Part shown: positions 1 through 6,286 of the stretch, in pieces
Numbering within the stretch: the first letter of the stretch is position 1
Layout: each line of letters opens with the position of its first letter
NCBI GenBank assembly: GCA_012515635.1
Contig: JAAYXZ010000147.1
Coordinates: 1 to 8,298 of the forward strand
DNA length: 8,298 nt
Reading direction: 5' to 3'
Source of the DNA: Elusimicrobiota bacterium
GTDB taxonomy: Bacteria; Ratteibacteria; UBA8468; B48-G9; JAFGKM01
Position numbers and translations under genes: made by a program
Notes under the pieces: generated by a model
Seen by the model: the letters and a program-made list of their open reading frames with translations, nothing else
Databases searched by the model: none
Told to the model about the DNA's origin: nothing

Positions 1-440
1 AAAAACATATATCTGTTGTTTTGAAAATAAAGAGTAACTTCCGCAAAAATACTATTGCCTATATATACCCTGTGATAAAAATCCTTAGCCGAAAAAAGAA
101 CCACATGGGAGAGATTGAGATATCCGGGGTCAAGATTAACACCTCGCGGAAACTTCTCATCTTTATAAAACTCCGTCTCAATATTATTCGTAATATGTTT
201 CCATCGGTAAAGATTCTCAGGGGAAACCAACTCCGAGAAAGAGACAAATCTCTTCTTTAGGTTATCCCCCATCTCTTTACAGTAATAATCAGTAAAGGTG
301 AAAGGGAAAGGTCCCGCGGTAATGTCTATTTCACCTATTTTCTTTGTCAATTTTTCTATTACTTGCGAAATAATATCCTCATCCCTGTATAATATTCCGC
401 AAAATAATTTCACCTTTTGATACTCTTTTTTTATTTCCAT
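1..440 (-). CDS. DUF4416 family protein, N-terminal part (runs off left edge)
   Basis: The reverse strand reads open from an ATG at 440-438 to the window edge, giving 146 complete codons. The protein begins MEIKKEYQKVKLFCGILYRD and carries GPFPFTFTDYYCKEMG at residues 43-58, followed by NLDPGYLNLSHVVLFSAKD at 102-120. These are features I recognise from DUF4416, a widespread bacterial family of roughly 180 residues with no established function, so about 30-40 C-terminal residues should lie beyond the window. No signal peptide or membrane segment is visible, so it is probably cytoplasmic. An in-frame TAA lies just upstream and no other ATG, GTG or TTG lies between it and 440, which fixes the start. 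The leader is short and G-rich (GGGCGGGC). The gene is divergent from mnmE. Family assignment is good; function is unknown. Confidence 0.85.
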   Translation of the reverse strand, partial: MEIKKEYQKVKLFCGILYRDEDIISQVIEKLTKKIGEIDITAGPFPFTFTDYYCKEMGDNLKKRFVSFSELVSPENLYRWKHITNNIETEFYKDEKFPRGVNLDPGYLNLSHVVLFSAKDFYHRVYIGNSIFAEVTLYFQNNRYMF

Positions 441-454
441 TGCCCGCCCGATAA

Positions 455-460
455 ATTATA
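455..460 (-). promoter_or_regulatory. Candidate -10 box for the DUF4416 gene
   Basis: Read on the minus strand this is a perfect TATAAT. Transcription would be expected to start near 448, leaving a leader of only about 8 nt before the ATG at 440. No good -35 hexamer is seen at 16-18 bp spacing, so the call rests on the -10 match and its position. Confidence 0.4.
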
Positions 461-588
461 GAATGGGGATATTTTGAAGACTTTTTCACCTGCTATTTTA
501 CTAATCGCTCAATTGCATCTCCACACCATTTGTTTTCGTCCCTCAATACTTATCATATTTACCGTTCACAGCTCCTTTTCATTATATA

Positions 589-597
589 TGTTAAAAT
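589..597 (+). promoter_or_regulatory. Candidate extended -10 promoter element for mnmE
   Basis: TGTTAAAAT matches the extended -10 pattern TGnTAnAAT. The start point would be near 604, giving a leader of about 24 nt that includes AAAGGA at 617-622, five bases before the mnmE ATG. A TTCACA at 565-570 resembles a -35 box but is 21 bp away, too far for normal spacing, so this would work mainly as an extended -10 promoter. Confidence 0.4.
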
Positions 598-627
598 AAT
601 TTCTGACAATACGATTAAAGGATACAA

Positions 628-2007
628 ATGAAAAATGACACTATTTGCGCTATATCAACCCCTTTGGGGATAAGCGGCATCGGAATTATAAGAATAAGCG
701 GACCTGATGCTTACAGAATTCTCGGAAGAATATTCCGACCTGCCAAAAACATACAGGTCTCCGAAATGCCTTCCCACTCTGTTCATTATGGGCATATTAT
801 TGACGGCAAAAAGATAATAGACGAAGTTCTTGTTACTCTTATGAAAAAACCGAAGAGTTATACCAGAGAAGATATGGCAGAGATAGGTTGTCACGGCGGG
901 CTTATCCCCTTAAAAAAAGTGCTTTCCCTTTGTCTGGAAAACAATGCGCGTCAAGCAAACGCAGGCGAATTCACGAGAAGAGCATTTCTTAACGGCAGAA
1001 TAGACCTTATACAGGCAGAGAGCATTCTTGAAGTTATCTATAGCAAAACAGAAAAATCCCTTGAGATTTCCTCAAAAAAACTCAAAGGTTATTTCTCTTC
1101 CCATTTAACTGAAATCAGAGATGTTCTTGTTGAGTTGCTCTCTGATATAGAAGCCAAGATAGAATTCCCCGAAGAAGAGGATATAAAAAAATATTCCCCA
1201 GATATGCTTTTACGTATAGAAAAAATAATTTCTCTCATAAATTCCATCCTCTCCCGCGCAGGGAAAGGGAGAATAATACAGCAGGGTATCAATGCCGCTA
1301 TCACAGGAAAAAGTAACGCAGGGAAATCCAGTTTGCTTAATGCATTTTTGAAGGAAGAACGGGCAATAGTCACTGAAATACCGGGAACAACAAGAGATGT
1401 CCTTCATGAATCCATAAACATCAATGGCGTCCCTGTTAATGTAATAGATACTGCTGGAATAAGAAAAGTAAAAGGGCGCATTGAAAAGATGGGAGTAGAT
1501 AAAGCATTGGAATGGATGAAAAAAGCGGAGATGATTTTACTGGTCCTTGACGGAAATAGAAAACTGAACAAATATGATACCCAACTGCTGGAACACCTGA
1601 AAAACAAAAGCAATTACATCCTCATTATAAACAAAAGCGATTTACCACAGAAGATAGAAAAAGATTATCTTGAAGAGCGCTTTCCTGAAAACCGCATTCT
1701 CTCCCTGTCTGCGAAAACAGGCAAAGGCATAAACTCTCTTGAAAAAAAGATATATTCCCTTATCATTGAGGGCTGCGGAGAGATACAAGGAGATGAGGTG
1801 TTTCTTAATTTCAGGCAGGAAGGTAAAATAAAAGAAGCAAAAAACCTTTTATTAAAGATAAGAGAGGCGATAGCGGCAGAGATAACGATAGATATCATTG
1901 CTGAGCATCTTAAAACTGCTATCAAAAAGGTAGATGAAATAACAGGAAGGGATATCTCAGAAGAGATTCTGGATAACATATTTTCTCGATTCTGTGTCGG
2001 GAAATAG
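628..2007 (+). CDS. mnmE: tRNA modification GTPase MnmE (TrmE)
   Basis: MnmE works with MnmG to install the carboxymethylaminomethyl group at C5 of wobble uridine 34 in certain tRNAs, using methylene-tetrahydrofolate and GTP hydrolysis. The 459-residue protein is full length (E. coli 454). The N-terminal folate-binding domain starts with the typical DTICAISTPLGISGIGIIR (residues 4-22). The G domain inserted in the helical domain has a P-loop GKSNAGKS at 227-234, a G2 stretch EIPGTTRD, DTAG at 274-277, NKSD at 335-338 and SAK near 358. Glu286 aligns with the catalytic Glu282 of E. coli. The C-terminal FCVGK (455-459) is the family's C-x-G-K end, with Cys456 matching E. coli Cys451. All key residues are present, so it should be active. 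AAAGGA five bases upstream supports the start. mnmG is not in the window; the downstream protease gene is 9 bp away and probably cotranscribed. Confidence 0.97.
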   Translation: MKNDTICAISTPLGISGIGIIRISGPDAYRILGRIFRPAKNIQVSEMPSHSVHYGHIIDGKKIIDEVLVTLMKKPKSYTREDMAEIGCHGGLIPLKKVLSLCLENNARQANAGEFTRRAFLNGRIDLIQAESILEVIYSKTEKSLEISSKKLKGYFSSHLTEIRDVLVELLSDIEAKIEFPEEEDIKKYSPDMLLRIEKIISLINSILSRAGKGRIIQQGINAAITGKSNAGKSSLLNAFLKEERAIVTEIPGTTRDVLHESININGVPVNVIDTAGIRKVKGRIEKMGVDKALEWMKKAEMILLVLDGNRKLNKYDTQLLEHLKNKSNYILIINKSDLPQKIEKDYLEERFPENRILSLSAKTGKGINSLEKKIYSLIIEGCGEIQGDEVFLNFRQEGKIKEAKNLLLKIREAIAAEITIDIIAEHLKTAIKKVDEITGRDISEEILDNIFSRFCVGK

Positions 2008-2016
2008 GGGGAAGAG

Positions 2017-2739
2017 ATGAAAAGATATCTTATTGTTTTGTTGTCGTTTTTTCTGGTGGGATGCGCAACATACTATAACCCTGTAACAGAGAAGGAAGAA
2101 TATACCATTTACTCAGAGGAAGAAGAGATTGAACTGGGCGTAGCAATAGATAATAAACTGCAAAAAGAAAATAAAATACTTGAAACACCGGCGTATATAA
2201 AAATAATTGCGGATAAAGTAGGAAAAAAGTCCGACAGACCAAACCTAAACTATACAGTAAAGGTCATAGAAAACGAAGAGATAAACGCATTTGCCACACC
2301 AGGAGGATTTATCTACCTTTACACAGGGCTTCTTGATAAGATTGAATCCAATGATGAGATAGCAAACATTATCGGTCATGAGATGGGACATATATGCGCA
2401 AGAGACGGTATAAACCAGATGCAAAAATCCCTTTTGTATTCAATACCCGCAAGCATAATTCTGCAAAACAGAAGCGCAGCCATACAGAAAGCCGTTGATA
2501 CCGCTTTTACCCTTACAATGCTGAAATACAGCAGGGACCAAGAATTGAGAGCGGATAAACTCGGTGTAACATACGCCTATAAAGCGAATTATAACCCTGA
2601 AGGAATGATTTCGTTTTTCAAAAAACTTCAAGATATAGAAGAGAAAAAGTCAACTCCGAATATTACTTTTCTTGCCAGCCACCCTGATATCGCAAACAGA
2701 ATAGAAAACGTGGAAAAAGTCATTAAAAATCTCAAATAA
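2017..2739 (+). CDS. M48 family metalloprotease, predicted lipoprotein (LoiP/YcaL-like)
   Basis: This is a zinc metallopeptidase of family M48. Residues 1-16 form a lipoprotein signal: MKR, a hydrophobic stretch, then the lipobox LVGC with Cys16 as lipidation site, so the enzyme should be anchored to a membrane on the outer side of the cytoplasmic membrane. The catalytic motif HEMGH is at 121-125, and Glu176 in ELRAD is the expected third zinc ligand. The ASHP motif of the family is at 220-223. At 240 residues it resembles short LoiP/YcaL-type proteases and lacks the TPR domain of BepA. Such proteases act in envelope protein quality control; the substrate here is not knowable. GGGGGAA (2007-2013) lies directly after the mnmE stop and gives strong spacing to the ATG, so it is probably translated from the mnmE transcript. 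All catalytic residues are present. Confidence 0.93.
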   Translation: MKRYLIVLLSFFLVGCATYYNPVTEKEEYTIYSEEEEIELGVAIDNKLQKENKILETPAYIKIIADKVGKKSDRPNLNYTVKVIENEEINAFATPGGFIYLYTGLLDKIESNDEIANIIGHEMGHICARDGINQMQKSLLYSIPASIILQNRSAAIQKAVDTAFTLTMLKYSRDQELRADKLGVTYAYKANYNPEGMISFFKKLQDIEEKKSTPNITFLASHPDIANRIENVEKVIKNLK

Positions 2740-2800
2740 CAAAATATCCTGTTTCTCTTGGATAGATATGCTGCATCAACCTAAAATACAAAAGATTCTT

Positions 2801-3334
2801 TTATTTTGAAAGAATAATTCCTGATGACCCCTGATATTTACCAGCGACATCTTTATACGATTTTTCACAGATGTCATCTGCGCTCAGAAAAACAATCTGG
2901 GCTATCCCTTCTCCCGCATAAAGTTCCGCCTCTACAGGTGTTAAATTCGCAATTTGTACTGTAAGATGCCCTTCCCATTCCGGCTCCAGCGGAGTAACAT
3001 TCACAACTATTCCGCACCTTGTGTAAGTGGACTTGCCAAAACAAATACCGATGACATCCCTTGGTATTTTAAAATATTCCATACTCCTTCCCAGCACAAA
3101 ACTATTAGGCGGTATAACACAAACCTCACTTTTGAAACTCTCAAAATCGGAGTCGGTTATCTTCTTGGGAGAGACAGGACCTTTCCCCTTGAAGACCATA
3201 AACTCATCAGAGAGAATAAAATCGTAGCCATACGAAGAGACACCATAGGATATACCCTTTTTTATCTTTTCAGGAGAGAAGGGACTTATTATTTTTCCCC
3301 CCATCTCTTTTATCCATTTATCCGGTTTAATCAT
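2801..3334 (-). CDS. dcd: Dcd-family protein (dCTP deaminase-like) with altered active site
   Basis: The 177-residue protein is a clear member of the dCTP deaminase/dUTPase fold, close to the short Rickettsia-type Dcd proteins (about 188 residues). Family marks are SSYGYD at 33-38, VCVIPPNSFVLGRSMEYFKI at 71-90, GKSTYTR at 100-106 (Ser102 and Arg106 match E. coli Ser111 and Arg115) and TPLEPEWEG at 114-122. Canonical enzymes convert dCTP to dUTP, feeding dTMP synthesis; some also hydrolyse dUTP. Here the position of the catalytic glutamate (E. coli Glu138, in the VLEF strand) is Gln127 in TVQIAN, and the conserved Gln of the C-terminal lid (E. coli Gln182) is Ser170. These alignments are from memory of family sequences. 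Fold assignment is very secure; deaminase activity is doubtful. A textbook AAAGGAGG five bases upstream fixes the start. The gene is divergent from lipA and convergent with the protease gene. Confidence 0.9.
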   Translation of the reverse strand: MIKPDKWIKEMGGKIISPFSPEKIKKGISYGVSSYGYDFILSDEFMVFKGKGPVSPKKITDSDFESFKSEVCVIPPNSFVLGRSMEYFKIPRDVIGICFGKSTYTRCGIVVNVTPLEPEWEGHLTVQIANLTPVEAELYAGEGIAQIVFLSADDICEKSYKDVAGKYQGSSGIILSK

Positions 3335-3339
3335 CCTGT

Positions 3340-3347
3340 CCTCCTTT
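3340..3347 (-). promoter_or_regulatory. Shine-Dalgarno site of the dcd-like gene
   Basis: On the minus strand this reads AAAGGAGG, a near-perfect match to the anti-SD of 16S rRNA, five bases before the ATG at 3334. It contrasts with the absence of such a site before the divergent lipA gene. Confidence 0.8.
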
Positions 3348-3361
3348 GTATATTTAGGACT

Positions 3362-3370
3362 ATTCTACCA
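3362..3370 (-). promoter_or_regulatory. Candidate extended -10 promoter of the dcd-like gene
   Basis: The minus strand reads TGGTAGAAT, an extended -10 (TGn plus TAGAAT, 5 of 6 to consensus). The start point would be near 3355, giving a leader of about 21 nt that contains the SD site. No clear -35 is seen at 17 bp, as is usual for extended -10 promoters. It lies next to, and on the opposite strand from, the lipA -35 box at 3374-3379. Confidence 0.45.
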
Positions 3371-3373
3371 TAC

Positions 3374-3402
3374 TTCACACCTTTTTCTCTTTATGTTAAT
3401 AT
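3374..3402 (+). promoter_or_regulatory. lipA promoter, predicted leaderless
   Basis: TTCACA at 3374-3379 (5 of 6 to the -35 consensus) is followed after exactly 17 bp by TAATAT at 3397-3402, which is preceded by an extended TG at 3394-3395. Seven bases beyond the -10 end is 3409, the A of the lipA ATG. With no Shine-Dalgarno sequence between, the mRNA is predicted to be leaderless. A second -10-like hexamer, TATACT at 3400-3405, would have a less favourable 20 bp spacer. Confidence 0.5.
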
Positions 3403-3408
3403 ACTTTT

Positions 3409-4254
3409 ATGCAACATAATATTCCTGAAAAAATTAAAAAACGGTTGACTTTTAACAGCAAAAGCGAGCAGATTAGAAAGATACTCAAGGAACTTGATAT
3501 CAATACCGTATGCGAAAGCGCAGTTTGCCCCAATATCTATGAGTGTTTCTGCCACGGACATGTTACCTTTATGATACTTGGGAACAGATGCACGAGAAAT
3601 TGCAGATTTTGTGGGGTTTCGCCTATCACCGAGTCCATTCCGCCTGACCCAAAAGAGCCGAACAATATAGCAAGAGCGGTAAAAATGCTTAACATGCAAT
3701 ATGTGGTCATAACATCCCCGACAAGAGATGATTTGCCTGACGGCGGCGCAGAACATTTTGCGGCAACAACAGAGAGCATAAGAAGATTAAACCCTTCCAC
3801 TAAAATTGAACTGCTTATCCCTGATTTTCAGGGAAACAAAAAGGACTTACAAACTGTCTTTGATGCCAAGCCCGATGTCATCTCCCACAATATAGAGACA
3901 ATACCCTCTCTTTACCCTTCCGTAAGACCTTCATCGGACTATCAGACCTCTCTTGATGTTTTAAAAACCATAAAAGACAACGGATTTCCCACAAAGTCAG
4001 GGTTTATGCTGGGATTAGGGGAGACAAAAGAAGAGATTATCAAACTACTACATTCTTTGAAAAACAGCGGTTGTGAATACCTTGTTATCGGGCAATACCT
4101 TAAACCATCCAAAGACGCTGTGCCTGTTAAAGAGTTTGTGCCAGAGGCGGTCTTTGAAGAATACAAAGTTATCGGGAAAAGCATAGGGTTTAAAAATATA
4201 TTTGCAGGCATTTTTTATAGAAGCTCCTATCTTGCTGAACAACTTCTCTTATAA
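3409..4254 (+). CDS. lipA: Lipoyl synthase LipA
   Basis: LipA is a radical SAM enzyme that inserts two sulfur atoms into octanoyl groups on lipoyl domains of 2-oxoacid dehydrogenases or the glycine cleavage H protein. Both iron-sulfur sites are complete: the auxiliary cluster cysteines Cys35, Cys40 and Cys46 (CESAVCPNIYEC), and the radical SAM CX3CX2C at Cys61, Cys65 and Cys68 (CTRNCRFC). The RSSY motif near the C terminus (271-274) supplies the serine ligand of the auxiliary cluster. Length (281) is normal for a short LipA lacking an N-terminal extension. An in-frame TAA at 3397-3399 rules out earlier starts, and the N-terminal IPEKIKKR fits the family's usual PEWLK-type opening, so ATG at 3409 is well supported although no ribosome binding site precedes it. 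No lipB or lplA is in the window, so the source of octanoyl groups is not shown here. Confidence 0.97.
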   Translation: MQHNIPEKIKKRLTFNSKSEQIRKILKELDINTVCESAVCPNIYECFCHGHVTFMILGNRCTRNCRFCGVSPITESIPPDPKEPNNIARAVKMLNMQYVVITSPTRDDLPDGGAEHFAATTESIRRLNPSTKIELLIPDFQGNKKDLQTVFDAKPDVISHNIETIPSLYPSVRPSSDYQTSLDVLKTIKDNGFPTKSGFMLGLGETKEEIIKLLHSLKNSGCEYLVIGQYLKPSKDAVPVKEFVPEAVFEEYKVIGKSIGFKNIFAGIFYRSSYLAEQLLL

Positions 4255-4287
4255 TGTTTTTTCAAAAGAAAACTGGTTGACTCAGGT

Positions 4288-4316
4288 TTAATATTTCTAT
4301 TTCTGTGTTGTATAAT
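4288..4316 (+). promoter_or_regulatory. nadE promoter, predicted leaderless
   Basis: A perfect TATAAT at 4311-4316 lies 17 bp after TTAATA at 4288-4293 (4 of 6 to the -35 consensus). The expected start point, seven bases past the -10, is 4323, the A of the preferred nadE ATG. The only purine stretch before it (AAAAAG) is a poor ribosome binding site. The -10 box falls inside the reading frame if the upstream ATG at 4305 is used, which argues against that start. Confidence 0.5.
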
Positions 4317-4322
4317 AAAAAG

Positions 4323-5996
4323 ATGGATAATATTCGGATAGGTATCGGTCAGATAAATTCCACGATAGGGGACATAAAGGGGAATTGTGAGAAAATAGTT
4401 GCTTATATCAATAAAGCAGCGAAAGAGAAGGTTGATGTGCTCGCTTTCCCTGAACTCTCTATAACAGGTTACCCCCCCCAAGACCTGCTGTTAAAACCTA
4501 CATTCATACAAGAATGCAGGGACGTTATCTCCACCATTGAAAAGGCGGTCGGAGAGATAGTCATTATTGTCGGATTTCCTGATTTTAGGAATAACACACG
4601 CTATAATTCAGCAGTCATACTTCATAACAGAAAAAAAATCGCCATATACGACAAGATATTTTTACCTGAAAACGGAATCCTGGATGAGAAAAGATATTTT
4701 TCTCAGGGAGAAAGCGCTTTTGTTATAAATATTTCGGGTTACCTGACCGCTGTAAATATCTGCGAAGACATTCATCACGCAGAAGGTCCGATAAAGACAC
4801 AGGCATCAAAAGGAGCCAACCTGATTTTCAATATAAGCGCTTCCCCTTATCATATGAATAACACAGAAGCAAAAACAAACATCATAAGAGAGCAATGTAT
4901 AAAAAACAATGTCTGCGTCTGTTATGTAAACCTTACAGGCGGTCAGGACGAAATTGTCTTTGACGGTGAAAGTTTGGTAATGGACCATAAAGGAGACATC
5001 TTATATAAGGCGCCATCCTTCAAGGAAGGGCTTTTTATCGCTGATATTCCTCTTGAGAAAAGACAGGAGACAGAAAAAGCGGACTTTTCTATCCCGCACA
5101 ACCTCTCCAAAAACAAACCGCCTCTTGCTATCGCTAAACAGAAAGAACTATCCAAAGAGGGAAAGATATATTCTGCGCTTACCACAGGCCTGCGGGACTA
5201 TGTCTTAAAGAACAGTTTTAAGAAAATAGTGTTGGGCTTAAGCGGTGGTATGGACTCTTCTCTCGCTGCCGCTATAGCAGTTGATGCACTTGGAGACAAA
5301 AACGTTATCGGTATATTTATGCCTTCAAGATACACTTCAAAAGAGTCGGAGGAAGATACGCTAAAACTTACAGAGAACCTTAAAATACAACTTCATACTA
5401 TACCTATAGAACATATCTTTAACGCTTATCTTGAAACCCTCTCCCCTGCTTTCTGCGGACAGAAGACCGATACAACAGAAGAGAACATCCAGTCGCGGAT
5501 AAGGGGGAACATCCTTATGGCTCTCTCCAATAAATTCGGCTATCTTGCAATTACCAACGGGAATAAATCAGAGATAAGTGTCGGATACTTCACTCTTTAT
5601 GGTGATATGACCGGCGGTTTCGCTGTAATTAAAGACATCTATAAAACACAGGTGTATAAACTTGCGGAGTATAGAAACTCTATCAACGCCGTAATCCCTG
5701 ATAGGGTCTTCACCAAAACACCGACTGCTGAACTGAGACCGAACCAAAAAGACCAGGATATCCTCCCGCCTTATGAGATACTTGACGGTATTCTAAAAAA
5801 ATACTTTGAAAAAGACAAAAGTTTCAAGGAGATACTGTCATCAGGATATGACAGAGAGACCGTAAAAAAAGTATTGACCATGGTTTATAAAAACGAATAT
5901 AAAAGAAAACAGTTGCCACCCGGAACCAAAATAACACCTAAATCATTTAGAAAAGACAGAAGAATGCCTATTACCAATCGTTTTACCTTGATGTAA
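4323..5996 (+). CDS. nadE: Glutamine-dependent NAD+ synthetase
   Basis: This two-domain enzyme makes the last step of NAD biosynthesis: ATP-dependent amidation of nicotinate adenine dinucleotide with ammonia taken from glutamine. From the 4323 start it has 557 residues, normal for the bacterial glutamine-dependent type. The N-terminal nitrilase-like glutaminase domain has the catalytic triad Glu44 (FPELSITGYPPQDLL), Lys111 (DKIFLPENG) and Cys147 (NICED). The synthetase domain has the PP-loop SGGMDSS at 307-313, then TNGNKSEISVGY and GDMTGGFAVIKDIYKTQVY, and ends with the typical KITPKSFRKDRRMPI. The alternative in-frame ATG at 4305 would add six residues, but family members begin at the MDNIRIGIGQIN position and the promoter -10 lies within the extension. 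A run of eight C (4472-4479) encodes part of the GYPPQD motif and the frame stays intact across it. The NAD product is the substrate of the Thi4 encoded at the right edge. Confidence 0.96.
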   Translation: MDNIRIGIGQINSTIGDIKGNCEKIVAYINKAAKEKVDVLAFPELSITGYPPQDLLLKPTFIQECRDVISTIEKAVGEIVIIVGFPDFRNNTRYNSAVILHNRKKIAIYDKIFLPENGILDEKRYFSQGESAFVINISGYLTAVNICEDIHHAEGPIKTQASKGANLIFNISASPYHMNNTEAKTNIIREQCIKNNVCVCYVNLTGGQDEIVFDGESLVMDHKGDILYKAPSFKEGLFIADIPLEKRQETEKADFSIPHNLSKNKPPLAIAKQKELSKEGKIYSALTTGLRDYVLKNSFKKIVLGLSGGMDSSLAAAIAVDALGDKNVIGIFMPSRYTSKESEEDTLKLTENLKIQLHTIPIEHIFNAYLETLSPAFCGQKTDTTEENIQSRIRGNILMALSNKFGYLAITNGNKSEISVGYFTLYGDMTGGFAVIKDIYKTQVYKLAEYRNSINAVIPDRVFTKTPTAELRPNQKDQDILPPYEILDGILKKYFEKDKSFKEILSSGYDRETVKKVLTMVYKNEYKRKQLPPGTKITPKSFRKDRRMPITNRFTLM

Positions 5997-6020
5997 GTTA
6001 GAATGCCGAAAAAATCTAAA

Positions 6021-6050
6021 ATAACAGCGGAATAGATAGGCGTTTATTAT
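6021..6050 (+). promoter_or_regulatory. Weak candidate promoter for the DUF2905-ABM pair
   Basis: TATTAT at 6045-6050 (5 of 6 to the -10 consensus) follows ATAACA at 6021-6026 (4 of 6 to the -35 consensus) with an 18 bp spacer. The expected start near 6057 leaves only about 8 nt before the ATG at 6065. No terminator is seen after nadE, so read-through from nadE is an equally good source of transcript. Confidence 0.25.
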
Positions 6051-6064
6051 AAAGAGATACTACT

Positions 6065-6283
6065 ATGGAAAACAATATGTCAAAATTATTGCTTGCTATC
6101 GGCATCATTTTCATTATTGCATCAGTATTGGTATCAAAAGGGATTAAGATACCTTTAGGGAGATTACCCGGGGATATAATAATAAAGAAAGAAGACTTCT
6201 CCTTTTACTTGCCCATAACAACCAGCATCATTATCAGTGTTCTGCTAACCGTAATCTTTTCATTAATAAAAAAATGGAGGTAA
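6065..6283 (+). CDS. DUF2905 family small membrane protein
   Basis: A 72-residue protein with two predicted membrane helices (about residues 7-24 and 48-67) joined by a loop containing LGRLPGDIIIKKEDFSFYLP (31-50). The GRLPGDI stretch followed by a phenylalanine-rich segment and a second helix is the recognisable signature of DUF2905, a family of short membrane proteins with no known function. The charged C terminus (KKWR) suggests a cytoplasmic end by the positive-inside rule. The start may be the ATG at 6065 or the one at 6077 (Met5); the former has a modest AAAGAGA upstream. Its last codons form the Shine-Dalgarno site of the next gene, three bases away, so the two are probably translationally coupled. 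It follows nadE by 68 bp. Confidence 0.88.
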   Translation: MENNMSKLLLAIGIIFIIASVLVSKGIKIPLGRLPGDIIIKKEDFSFYLPITTSIIISVLLTVIFSLIKKWR

Positions 6284-6286
6284 ACA

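Larger units (their letters stand above)
441..627. other. Divergent intergenic region between DUF4416 gene and mnmE
   Basis: These 187 bp separate two divergently transcribed genes. They contain the candidate -10 box of the DUF4416 gene at the left end and the extended -10 and ribosome binding site of mnmE at the right end. The middle part (about 470-560) is AT-rich. I see no ORF of note, no strong hairpin and no repeat in it. Confidence 0.6.

Noticed and set aside
565..570. TTCACA upstream of mnmE as a -35 box, similar to the one before lipA
   Set aside because: The spacer to the best -10 (TAAAAT, 592-597) is 21 bp, too long; the resemblance to the lipA promoter is noted but not called as a repeat.
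2795..2815. Perfect 7-bp inverted repeat ATTCTTT/AAAGAAT at the end of the dcd-like gene, between convergent genes
   Set aside because: It is made almost only of A-T pairs, lies partly in coding sequence and is not followed by a T run on either strand, so a terminator call is not supported.
2954..3448. Long open frame of 164 codons on the plus strand opposite the dcd-like gene and overlapping the lipA start
   Set aside because: Its translation resembles no family I know, and it is antisense to a clearly conserved Dcd-fold gene; a shadow frame.
4256..4275. TTTTC-AAAA-GAAAA hairpin downstream of lipA
   Set aside because: Only five weak pairs and no T tract after it; unlikely to terminate transcription.
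4305..4322. Upstream in-frame ATG giving a six-residue longer NadE
   Set aside because: The extension contains the TATAAT promoter box, has no ribosome binding site and is not part of the family's N terminus.
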